From positions 96,907-160,906 of the IMG/VR virus record IMGVR_UViG_3300024226_000001: 64,000 nt of DNA; one strand, 5' to 3'. This document shows positions 1-7,172 of this stretch, in pieces. The translations under genes and the position numbers were made by a program. Under the pieces are notes generated by a model. The model was not told the origin of the DNA and made no database searches. It saw only the letters and a list, made by a program, of their open reading frames with translations. Each line of letters opens with the position of its first letter. The first letter of the stretch is position 1. The stretch comes from a virus.

Positions 1-1
1 T

Positions 2-757
2 TCCGGAAGATATGTTGAAATGATTCCTGGAAATTGTTTATTAGCTGTTTCTAATGGAAAAAATGAAATGTTTCAGAACGATTCAATATGGAATAGAAAC
101 AGCGACACAATAGGTGGTAAGAAAAACACAAGAAGACTTAAGAACATGGGTAAATACCCTGGATCTAAAGATACTGTCGGTGTTAACAAATCACACAACC
201 AATATAGTGGAACGGGATTAGGTAACATTAAAAGAATTGCGGAAATGTCTGACGAATGTTACATTATTAATTTAGACACATTAAGAGCTTCTTTATCTAC
301 CGATGATAAGACATCTGCAAGAGCAGAGGCAAAATCTGGAGCTACTGCACTTACAAACCCTAAGAAAATCAAAGAGGATAACTTAACAAGGTATAACGAT
401 ATTCTTGCGAAGAAAGCTGATAACCCAGATAAAATAGACAAGAAAGTTAAAGAAATTATCGAAGATGCACACCAATTCTTAATGGCTGGTTTAGCTAAAA
501 AAGAATTAGGAAACTATAACGAATTAACAATAGGAAAAGACCCTAAAGGAAGAGAAATTAGACCTAGAGATTTAACCAATTATATTGCAAATATATTGTC
601 AGATTATCAAGGATATGTTTCAGCATACGTTAATATGAAAACTGAAGAAGAAAAATTCGGTTCATCAAGTTCTTGGTATATGAGAGATGCTAAGCGTAAA
701 GCACTAGAGCTTAAGCAAAGAATGGCTAAATGGGATAATAAAAACATAGTTTGGTAA
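2..757 (+). CDS. hypothetical protein, 5'-truncated by window edge
   Basis: The reading frame is open from the first complete codon of the window, so the gene very likely begins upstream; the first internal ATG is at position 20. The visible ~251 residues are hydrophilic and rich in Lys, Asn and Glu, with no signal peptide or membrane segment. I do not recognise the family. It ends two bases before a gene with a capsid-targeting-like N-terminus, so it is probably the end of a late (virion) transcription unit. A role in head or tail assembly is inference from position only. Confidence 0.6.
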   Translation, partial: SGRYVEMIPGNCLLAVSNGKNEMFQNDSIWNRNSDTIGGKKNTRRLKNMGKYPGSKDTVGVNKSHNQYSGTGLGNIKRIAEMSDECYIINLDTLRASLSTDDKTSARAEAKSGATALTNPKKIKEDNLTRYNDILAKKADNPDKIDKKVKEIIEDAHQFLMAGLAKKELGNYNELTIGKDPKGREIRPRDLTNYIANILSDYQGYVSAYVNMKTEEEKFGSSSSWYMRDAKRKALELKQRMAKWDNKNIVW

Positions 758-758
758 A

Positions 759-1076
759 ATGAAAAAAGTAAAATTATTTGAACAATACATTAATGAATCA
801 GCTATCGATTTATTAGCAGATGAAATAGAAGATGCAAAAGCATTTGATGCGTTTTCAGATGGACAATCAGTTCAAGCAAGATCTACTAAAAAAACATGGG
901 ACGATGGTGTTCCAGTTTTAAAGTATATTGCTAGAGCTCCAAAAAAATCTGTTAAATTACCTAAGAAATTTAAAGTAGTAGACGACACTAAATATGGATG
1001 GTGGTATTTACAAGTATCAGGAGTATGGTATGGCATCGAACAAGATGATTATGGAACTCCACCATTTGAATATTAA
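759..1076 (+). CDS. putative internal head protein with capsid-targeting N-terminus
   Basis: 105 residues. The N-terminus MKKVKLFEQYINE|SA resembles the T4 capsid-targeting sequence of the internal proteins (T4 IPIII begins MKTYQEFIAE|A), including the (I/L)-x-E site cut by the gp21 prohead protease. The remainder (Asp/Lys-rich, ending in a Trp/Tyr-rich block WWYLQVSGVWYGIEQDDYG) is not recognised. It lies between two other probable late genes with only 1-3 bp spacing. Inference: it is packaged in the prohead core, processed by the phage protease after Glu13, and possibly ejected with the DNA. The peptide is seen in the sequence; the fate of the protein is not. Confidence 0.6.
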   Translation: MKKVKLFEQYINESAIDLLADEIEDAKAFDAFSDGQSVQARSTKKTWDDGVPVLKYIARAPKKSVKLPKKFKVVDDTKYGWWYLQVSGVWYGIEQDDYGTPPFEY

Positions 1077-1079
1077 GAT

Positions 1080-2951
1080 ATGGAATTAAACGAAAACGAA
1101 AACTTATCACTTGGCGATATGGCCGGAATGGGAGAAGTCTCTTTACCATCTGAAACATCAGTTGGATCAGGGGATATTCCAGCCGGAAAAGGAGATGCCG
1201 AAGAAGAGTATAAGAAGAAGAGAAATAAAAAGAAACAACGCGAAATGAAAAACATTATATCATTTGAATCTTTCGGATCACTTGATGAAGGTAAAACAAT
1301 ATCTTCTTCTAAAATATCTATGATGGGTGCAAGAGTTCTTAATAAAATTAGCATCGGTACTATATTTGATACAGAAGATGGAAACTATGAAATTACGGAT
1401 TATGGCCGACAGGCAAATGCATTTAAAGAATTTGAAGCAGAACATAATGGTAAAAAAGTAAAGGTAAAATTAACTGCAATGTATGGTGTTAAGTTAGAAG
1501 TAACTGACGATGTACGCAGCGCTAGATTTAATAAAGAAGTAAAGCTAAATTCTATTATTTTAGAATCGGTTAATGAAGGTAAGTTTGACGGTATTGCAGA
1601 TTTAGTAAAATCTTTACATTTTGAAATGGATCCTAAAACTGCCGAAGAAAAGAAGATTGAAATAGGTTACAGACAAGGAGAAGTAACAAAGCGTAAACAA
1701 ATTGAAGGTGGTAATTATTCACTAAGAAGATTCAGAAAAGAAATTAAATATTGGGACGGTAATAAAAGAGATCAAGAATGGGCAGAAGGCGTATTTGCTG
1801 GTCCAGACCATTATAATACTGTAAAGTCAACATTAGGAGCTGGTCCTCATAAGAAAGCTGTTAAGAAAGTAAGATGGACTCAAAGGAAATATGACCAATG
1901 GTTAGAAGACGTTGCATCAAACGACGGTTGGAAGAATGCCTATGATATGGCACAAAACGCCCAATTCGAACCAGGTCTTATTGATTGGGTTGAGAAAAAC
2001 TTTAGAGGTGATGATCCAATGCAAAGAATCCAATGGGATATTGAAGCATTTGCAGAATCAACATCCACTAAACTGACTCATTTAAAATCTATTAATGAAG
2101 ATGTTATTTTAGATAAAGAAACAGATGATGAAATATTCGATTCAGAAACATACTATACAATAAGTAAGGTTTTAGCTATTGCTAGAAAATCTAAAGAATG
2201 TAAAGAAGCATACAAAAGAGAATCTAACTTCGGTAATGGTTTACAAATGGCTGAACGTTTAAAAAAGGAATTTCCAAAAATTCAATTCAAATGTAGAGTT
2301 TATAGATCAGAATGGAATTATGGAGGTAACTTATGTTTGAGCATTGAGCTTCGAGGAAAATCATGGAAACATGAAGTATTTAAGTTTCAGTCTAACAACT
2401 CAACGCGTAAACCTAATTATTCATTTGCAAAATTATTCAATGGAACCAAAAAAGTATCAACTGGAAAGGTAGAAGATGATTGGGGTATGGGAACTGTACA
2501 TGGTTCTTATCAATCTATTTCTAGCTTTGATAAATTTATGGATGATGTAGTTGGAGTTTTCAAAGATTACAAAAGAGTAAACGGAGTAGAATTTGACATG
2601 AAAACTATCCTAGCAGGTTTTAAAGCTAATGATAAAATATTAGCCGAATGGACTAGATTAAAGCCAAGAATCGAAAAGCAATATGACATCGCAAAGGCAA
2701 GCGGAAGAAAAGCACATAGAAGAATAGAATTAAGAATGCCTTATATTAGAACGGCTGAAAAGAAAGTTTATTATAAGACTGACGAGCCAAGAGAATTAAG
2801 ACATCCTGATGAATATGGAGAAAGCGCTTATAATATTATAGATGGAAGAGATTACGCTAAGTACGAAGCTGCTCAAGCTAAGGTTTCAGATATGATTGAA
2901 AAGTTTTGTAAGAAACATAACTTTGAATTTGTATGGGCTGCTAGCTGGTAA
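1080..2951 (+). CDS. putative large internal virion protein with GSGD peptide and internal targeting sequence
   Basis: 623 residues, family not recognised. Residues 13-31 carry a Gly/Ser peptide (GMGEVSLPSETSVGSGD) that closely matches residues 59-75 of the major capsid protein in this window (GMGNVSLPSATADGSGD). A basic stretch (KKKRNKKKQRE) follows, then at residue 56 a second methionine starts a capsid-targeting-like peptide, MKNIISFESFGSLDE|G. Further (I/V)NE sites occur (ESVNEG near residue 164, KSINED near residue 338), so several protease cuts are possible. The rest is mixed alpha/beta and charged. Translation might begin at 1245 instead of 1080. It is probably a processed head-interior protein; its activity is unknown. 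A terminator follows. Confidence 0.6.
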   Translation: MELNENENLSLGDMAGMGEVSLPSETSVGSGDIPAGKGDAEEEYKKKRNKKKQREMKNIISFESFGSLDEGKTISSSKISMMGARVLNKISIGTIFDTEDGNYEITDYGRQANAFKEFEAEHNGKKVKVKLTAMYGVKLEVTDDVRSARFNKEVKLNSIILESVNEGKFDGIADLVKSLHFEMDPKTAEEKKIEIGYRQGEVTKRKQIEGGNYSLRRFRKEIKYWDGNKRDQEWAEGVFAGPDHYNTVKSTLGAGPHKKAVKKVRWTQRKYDQWLEDVASNDGWKNAYDMAQNAQFEPGLIDWVEKNFRGDDPMQRIQWDIEAFAESTSTKLTHLKSINEDVILDKETDDEIFDSETYYTISKVLAIARKSKECKEAYKRESNFGNGLQMAERLKKEFPKIQFKCRVYRSEWNYGGNLCLSIELRGKSWKHEVFKFQSNNSTRKPNYSFAKLFNGTKKVSTGKVEDDWGMGTVHGSYQSISSFDKFMDDVVGVFKDYKRVNGVEFDMKTILAGFKANDKILAEWTRLKPRIEKQYDIAKASGRKAHRRIELRMPYIRTAEKKVYYKTDEPRELRHPDEYGESAYNIIDGRDYAKYEAAQAKVSDMIEKFCKKHNFEFVWAASW

Positions 2952-2977
2952 TCTTTAAAATATTTAAACAATTTAAG

Positions 2978-3008
2978 AATGCTCTGTATAACTACAGAGC
3001 ATTTTTTA
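2978..3008 (+). terminator. rho-independent terminator
   Basis: An 11-bp perfect stem (AATGCTCTGTA / TACAGAGCATT) with a TAAC loop is followed by a T-run. It closes the upstream late unit just before the methylglyoxal synthase gene. Confidence 0.85.
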
Positions 3009-3018
3009 TTAATAGAGT

Positions 3019-3411
3019 ATGGACAAGATGAGATTCGCATTAATTGCGCACGATAACAAAAAAGCAGACATGGTAGCATTTGTATCTAAGAGATTAGATT
3101 TCTTTAACAGTGATGCAGTAGACATAGTTACCACAGGAACTACGGGGAAAAAGGTAGAGCATGCTGGAATTGATAGAGTTTCTACTGTTCAAAGTGGTCC
3201 TCTAGGTGGAGATGCTGAAATAGCGGCAATGGTAGTTAGAGGAGAAATCACAGGCGTAATATTCATGAGAGACCCTCTAGATAAACATCCACATGATGTA
3301 GATATATCAATGCTAATGAGACTTTGCGATGTCCATGACATCCCCTTGGCTACCAACTACAGCACTGCAAGTATTCTTATCAAGTGGTATAGATCTAAAT
3401 ATAAAATATAA
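3019..3411 (+). CDS. mgsA: methylglyoxal synthase
   Basis: 130 residues, close to the ~150 of the bacterial enzyme. MgsA converts dihydroxyacetone phosphate to methylglyoxal and phosphate, a bypass of lower glycolysis. The family signature is intact: IAHDNKK (His11, Asp12), TTGTTG (phosphate site, 38-43), SGPLGGD (59-65, catalytic Asp65), RDPLDKHPHDVD (84-95; Asp85, His92, Asp95) and the ATN..TA segment near 111-117. Translation may start at 3019 or at the second Met (3028), just before the first beta strand. The gene follows a terminator and precedes sugar-nucleotide genes. It is an unusual auxiliary metabolic gene for a tailed phage; activity is inferred from complete motifs. Confidence 0.9.
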   Translation: MDKMRFALIAHDNKKADMVAFVSKRLDFFNSDAVDIVTTGTTGKKVEHAGIDRVSTVQSGPLGGDAEIAAMVVRGEITGVIFMRDPLDKHPHDVDISMLMRLCDVHDIPLATNYSTASILIKWYRSKYKI

Positions 3412-3420
3412 ACAATTTAG

Positions 3421-3438
3421 TTTTTTTAAGTATAATAC
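3421..3438 (+). promoter_or_regulatory. putative promoter box (AGTATAATA class)
   Basis: A T-run followed by AAGTATAATAC ends 4 bp before the next start codon. The AGTATAATA core recurs upstream of several early/replication genes in the window (25450, 37012, 51077, 57901). Confidence 0.45.
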
Positions 3439-3441
3439 AAT

Positions 3442-3687
3442 ATGGATAACATTATCTTCAGACCCGAAAACTTTAACACATGGTCAATTCAAGCGATAGA
3501 GAAAATCGAAACTGTGATTGATTCATGTTCTAGTCTTTCCCATCTAGATGGAGCTAGAAAATTAGTTGATAACTTTACTATCATCACTGCACTTGAAGAA
3601 GATGATGAAAAATCTATTGAAATAATTATTCACCAGTTGTGGCTCAGAATTAAGTTACAAGAAAATAAAATAAATGGATCAAAATAA
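3442..3687 (+). CDS. hypothetical protein
   Basis: 81 residues, acidic, probably all-helical; not recognised. It follows a promoter-like AGTATAATA box and overlaps the downstream nucleotidyltransferase gene by 14 bp, which suggests translational coupling in the mgsA-cytidylyltransferase-rmlB cluster. Confidence 0.6.
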   Translation: MDNIIFRPENFNTWSIQAIEKIETVIDSCSSLSHLDGARKLVDNFTIITALEEDDEKSIEIIIHQLWLRIKLQENKINGSK

Positions 3688-4168
3688 AGGTAAAATAGGA
3701 TTTACAGCAGGGAACTTCGATCTTCTTCACCCTGGATATATTTACACATTCGAAACAGCAAAAGAACACTGTGATTACTTTATGGTATTTCTGCAAAGAG
3801 ATCCTTCGGAAACTAGATTTACTAAATACAAGCCAGTAATTCCATTATACGAAAGATATAAAACTTTAATGGCTATTAAATACGTAGACGAAGTAGTTAC
3901 ATATCAAACAGAAGAAGATCTTATTAACTTAATGGAATTTTATAAACCAGATGTTAGAATTTTAGGAGATGATTACATTGGTAAAAGATTCACAGGAGAT
4001 CACATGCCAATTGAGGTTATTTATACAACTAGATCACATAATTGGTCTACGACAAGAATTAAAGATTTAATAACTAAGCAAACCATCTTACAGAATCCTT
4101 CTATTATAGAAGAAAACGTAAAGTCATTAACAGCTGATGAAGCGGCTAAAATAATTAATAACAAATGA
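3674..4168 (+). CDS. cytidylyltransferase-like nucleotidyltransferase
   Basis: 164 residues with the Rossmann-like fold of the glycerol-3-phosphate cytidylyltransferase / ADP-heptose synthase class, which joins a nucleotide to a phosphorylated alcohol or sugar. Visible motifs are the N-terminal G-NFDLLHPGYI (the HxGH region), a central RILGDDYIGKRF and a C-terminal RSHNWSTTRIKDLI (the RTxxISTT region). The second His of HxGH is replaced by Tyr (HPGY), so catalysis may be altered. It overlaps rmlB by 4 bp and probably acts in the same sugar-nucleotide pathway. The substrate cannot be named. Confidence 0.75.
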   Translation: MDQNKGKIGFTAGNFDLLHPGYIYTFETAKEHCDYFMVFLQRDPSETRFTKYKPVIPLYERYKTLMAIKYVDEVVTYQTEEDLINLMEFYKPDVRILGDDYIGKRFTGDHMPIEVIYTTRSHNWSTTRIKDLITKQTILQNPSIIEENVKSLTADEAAKIINNK

Positions 4169-5094
4169 GAATAATAGTAACTGGTGGATTTGGATTTATA
4201 GGATCTGAATTTGTAAACACGATTGGTAGAAAAAACCCAACAGCAGAAATTGTAGTAGTTGATAAAATGACTTATGCTGCAAATCCAAATAACATTAAAA
4301 CTAAAGTAACATTAATTCAGAAAGATATTTGCGAAGTAACAGTAGAAGATCTAGGAGAATATGATTTCCTTGTTCACTTCGCAGCTGAGAGTCATGTAGA
4401 TAATTCTATTAAAGACGGAAGACCTTTCGTTAGAACAAACGTTGAAGGAACGTTCAATCTTTTAGAGTGTGCTAGACAAAACCCTAATCTTAGAAAATTT
4501 ATTCATATTTCTACAGATGAAGTTTACGGCGACATGGACGACATTAGTAAGGACGTAGTAGCGGATGAAGAATTTCCGCTAGTAGCTTCTTCTTATTATT
4601 CGGCGACTAAAGCATCATCAGACATGCTAGTCCTTTCAGCTAACAGAACATTTGATCTTCCATATATTATTACCAGAACATGTAACAATTATGGTGCTCA
4701 TCAACATAAAGAAAAATTTATCCCAACTATCATGCGCTCTATTAAAGAAGGAAAGAAAATTCCTGTTTATGGAGATGGAAAGCAAGTTAGAGAATGGATG
4801 GACGTAACAGACAACACTTTAGTTATTTATAACTTAATGATGTCAGACCGAATTAACGAAGTATTTAATATTGGTTCAGAGGAAAGATACACTAATTTAG
4901 AAGTTATTGAAATGATAGGAAACATCATGGGCAAAACTCCTGAATTTGAATTTGTAGCAGACCGTCTAGGACATGATAGAAGATACGCACTTAATAGCTC
5001 AAAGGTAAATGCTATTTTAGGAGAAATGATCCCTTTATCCTTTGAAGAATTTTTAAAAGAAGAAACATTTAAACTACTAGAAACTCAATTATGA
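4165..5094 (+). CDS. rmlB: dTDP-glucose 4,6-dehydratase-like (RmlB) enzyme
   Basis: 309 residues, an extended short-chain dehydrogenase/reductase. It shows the NAD-binding TGGFGFIG (residues 6-13), FAAESHVDNSI, STDEVYGDMDD, the YSATK active-site segment, NNYGAHQHKEKFIP and a C-terminal DRLGHDRRYA; together these are typical of RmlB, which forms dTDP-4-keto-6-deoxyglucose. It is slightly shorter than cellular RmlB (~350). An RmlC homologue lies at 52493, but no RmlA or RmlD is visible in the window. It may alter host surface sugars or supply a virion or DNA modification; the end product is unknown. Confidence 0.88.
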   Translation: MRIIVTGGFGFIGSEFVNTIGRKNPTAEIVVVDKMTYAANPNNIKTKVTLIQKDICEVTVEDLGEYDFLVHFAAESHVDNSIKDGRPFVRTNVEGTFNLLECARQNPNLRKFIHISTDEVYGDMDDISKDVVADEEFPLVASSYYSATKASSDMLVLSANRTFDLPYIITRTCNNYGAHQHKEKFIPTIMRSIKEGKKIPVYGDGKQVREWMDVTDNTLVIYNLMMSDRINEVFNIGSEERYTNLEVIEMIGNIMGKTPEFEFVADRLGHDRRYALNSSKVNAILGEMIPLSFEEFLKEETFKLLETQL

Positions 5095-5306
5095 ATAAGA
5101 AATTAATCGAAATGCTAAGAGCTAGTGCCTTAGCTGAAAAATCAAAAGCACTTTTATCTTTAGATCTTTTAGGAAATAAAGGATCTGGTATTGGAGATCA
5201 CTCAACTGGTGATTTCTATAAAAATGCAGAAGAAGCTTTATCAATGTTAGTTGACGCTGATGATAAGTTAGAAGCACTTGACAAGTATTTTCCAGAAGAT
5301 TTGTAA
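5091..5306 (+). CDS. hypothetical protein
   Basis: 71 residues, helical, with no recognised family. It overlaps the end of rmlB by 4 bp (ATGA) and is the last gene before a strong terminator, so it is probably co-translated with rmlB. Confidence 0.6.
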   Translation: MNKKLIEMLRASALAEKSKALLSLDLLGNKGSGIGDHSTGDFYKNAEEALSMLVDADDKLEALDKYFPEDL

Positions 5307-5335
5307 AACATTGCACTTTTTTTGAAAAAAAGCAG

Positions 5336-5364
5336 CCCGAGATTTTTTTATCTCGGGTTTTTTT
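5336..5364 (+). terminator. rho-independent terminator fused to early promoter box
   Basis: Perfect 8-bp stem CCCGAGAT / ATCTCGGG with a six-T loop and a seven-T tail. The loop and 3' arm coincide with the T7-ATCTC half of the early promoter box that follows. Confidence 0.9.
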
Positions 5365-5383
5365 GTTATATTAGTATAGTAAT
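5343..5383 (+). promoter_or_regulatory. early-type promoter box, copy 1
   Basis: TTTTTTTATCTC, then TTTTTGTTATATTAGTATAG and TAAT, 18 bp before the nuclease-like gene at 5402. It aligns with five other copies (35720, 53568, 54858, 60872, 61977). The promoter function is inferred from repetition and position. Confidence 0.65.
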
Positions 5384-5401
5384 TAATAAACAAAGCAATA
5401 A

Positions 5402-6343
5402 ATGAAAAGATATTCGAAAGGAATTAAAACCAACGACCACACATTAACAGATGTATTTTCAGCCTATGAATGTAATAGAGAAACTCAATTCGTAGAAGCC
5501 TTTTTTGGCAAAGAAGAAATGAACACTGTAATCGAAGCATGTGGTTTATCCAGCATTGAAGATATAGACAGAAAATTAGAAACACCTATCACAATTGGAA
5601 TGGCAACCAAAAGAGCTGATCTTACGTTTGAAGACGAAGGACAGATGTATTATTTTGAAGTGATGAGTCAATCTCAAAAGGGTAAATGGGACAATGATCA
5701 CCATGAACAGTTCTATCTTAAATCCAATAGACTTAAACAGGATTACGAACAAGTATATTCATTTGCAATTGCGTTTAAAGAATTCGATGCACCCTATCTT
5801 AATGAATTTTCTAAGATGGAAGATTCTTATGCTATACATCTAAGGTTCAATGATCAAGGTTATTTTGCAGATGTATATGGAATAGAAGAAAAGAAGGAAA
5901 AGGTTTCAGTTAAACTCGCTTCGCTTGAAGAGCTTGGTTTAAAATGGATGAAAGTCGCTTCATCTGAAATGGGATTCAAAAATAGAAAAGAATTACCACA
6001 CCGCAGTAGATACCTTTATATTGGAAAGGCTTATACTGGTTCTAGATTGGGTATAGAATGGGTTATTAATCAAAAGAACCATGACCTTGGAATTAAAATA
6101 TCAGGATATTTAGTTAAAGATCATGGACTTACTAGAATCATAGATGAAACAGGAAAGATAATTGATAGTATAAAATCTAAAGTTCCAGGTTTTGAATTCG
6201 TAAAAGAAAGCACAGGTGCAAATGATAAAACAATTTCATTTAAATTTGATAACACTGATTTCTCAGAAGAAAATGTAAAGCTGCTAAAGGATATCACAGT
6301 TGCTTTCGCCGAAGAATTAGGAATAGAAAACTTACTAAAATAA
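5402..6343 (+). CDS. putative PD-(D/E)XK-type nuclease with DUF4268-like C-terminus
   Basis: 313 residues. An N-terminal region of about 60-125 contains KRADLTF, then FEVMSQSQKGKWDNDHHEQF, then a helix, resembling the D...ExxQ/DxxH arrangement of restriction-like nucleases that act on or protect DNA. The C-terminal half (YIGKAYTGSRLGIEWVINQK onward) resembles DUF4268 domains that often follow such nucleases. It stands directly behind a strong early promoter box and is separated from upstream genes by a terminator, fitting an immediate-early takeover or counter-defence role. The fold is a by-eye assignment; the catalytic Lys is not obvious. Confidence 0.5.
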   Translation: MKRYSKGIKTNDHTLTDVFSAYECNRETQFVEAFFGKEEMNTVIEACGLSSIEDIDRKLETPITIGMATKRADLTFEDEGQMYYFEVMSQSQKGKWDNDHHEQFYLKSNRLKQDYEQVYSFAIAFKEFDAPYLNEFSKMEDSYAIHLRFNDQGYFADVYGIEEKKEKVSVKLASLEELGLKWMKVASSEMGFKNRKELPHRSRYLYIGKAYTGSRLGIEWVINQKNHDLGIKISGYLVKDHGLTRIIDETGKIIDSIKSKVPGFEFVKESTGANDKTISFKFDNTDFSEENVKLLKDITVAFAEELGIENLLK

Positions 6344-6350
6344 AACAAAG

Positions 6351-6527
6351 ATGAGCAAAGAAGACGTAAAGGTATTGGTTAATCTACTAACCAATGCAGC
6401 AGATGAAATTAAGTATGCAAACATGGACCACGAAACACAATTCGCGTATAACGAAGGAATTGAAGATCTAATAATTCTAGTAGAATCAAAATTAGAAAAA
6501 TTAGCCGTAAACAAAACGCATATATAG
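6351..6527 (+). CDS. hypothetical small protein
   Basis: 58 residues starting MSKEDVKVLVNLLTNAADEI, helical and acidic, family unknown. It starts 7 bp after the preceding gene with an AAACAAAG leader. Its stop codon lies inside an ATATATAGAGTATAATAAT promoter-like sequence that serves the next gene. Confidence 0.6.
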   Translation: MSKEDVKVLVNLLTNAADEIKYANMDHETQFAYNEGIEDLIILVESKLEKLAVNKTHI

Positions 6528-6537
6528 AGTATAATAA
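6519..6537 (+). promoter_or_regulatory. putative promoter (ATATATA plus AGTATAATAAT)
   Basis: GCATATATAGAGTATAATAA ends about 15 bp before the ATG at 6552. It combines the late-type ATATATA core with the AGTATAATA core. Confidence 0.4.
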
Positions 6538-6551
6538 TTAAACACATTCTT

Positions 6552-6818
6552 ATGAAAAGTATCTTAGAAGAAGCAAACGAAATTGTAAACAACAGGAGTG
6601 AAGAAGCGGATCGTAATTACGGTCCTTTTTCAGAAGGCATGGACAGAGCTGCCCTAATATTTAAAGGTATGACAGGCCATGATGTAAGTGGCGCTGATAT
6701 GTTTAAAGCATTAGTTGCTCTTAAGTTTTCAAGAGAAAGTTACAATCATAAAAGAGATAATCTCTTAGATGCAGTAGCATACATTCAAGGTTTAGATAAT
6801 TACGAAAACGGAAAATAA
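6552..6818 (+). CDS. DUF6378-like protein
   Basis: 88 residues. The pattern LEEANEIVNNR..., a YGPF block, a central MFKALVALKFSRES and DNLLDAVAYIQGLDNYE near the C-terminus match a small helical family (DUF6378) common in tailed phages, whose function is unknown. Translation stops one base before the next gene. Confidence 0.65.
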   Translation: MKSILEEANEIVNNRSEEADRNYGPFSEGMDRAALIFKGMTGHDVSGADMFKALVALKFSRESYNHKRDNLLDAVAYIQGLDNYENGK

Positions 6819-7172
6819 ATGAAAGTACAGGTAAGAAGAACCGAGTATCGATATATTGCCGAAGCAACTCCTATCGTAACATTAGACACTGAAAAATTCC
6901 CTAATTATAAAGGAGCAACCGAAGAAGAATTCGTTCAATACTTAGCAGAAAACTATTGGGAGCTGGAAGGAATGGACGAATTAGTAGGAACTGATATCGG
7001 GGTAAATGACGAAGAAACACATAACGCATTAGGAGATTTAGTCTATTCCGAAATGGACGTATATTCTGATTCATCTGAAAAAGGATATGAAGGAGAAATA
7101 CAAATAGGAGAAGAAGACCAATCATACAGAAAACATGGAGGATTTAACATAAAACACGGATCACAAATATGA
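6819..7172 (+). CDS. hypothetical protein
   Basis: 117 residues, strongly acidic (many Glu/Asp), with no recognised domain. It directly abuts the preceding gene and overlaps the glucosyltransferase gene by 4 bp (ATGA), so it is probably translated with it. Nothing in the sequence indicates a function. Confidence 0.6.
   Translation: MKVQVRRTEYRYIAEATPIVTLDTEKFPNYKGATEEEFVQYLAENYWELEGMDELVGTDIGVNDEETHNALGDLVYSEMDVYSDSSEKGYEGEIQIGEEDQSYRKHGGFNIKHGSQI

Noticed and set aside
1073-1354. 93-codon Ser/Pro-rich reverse frame
   Set aside because: Antisense of the forward Lys/Glu-rich 5' region of the 623-residue protein gene; no promoter or leader.
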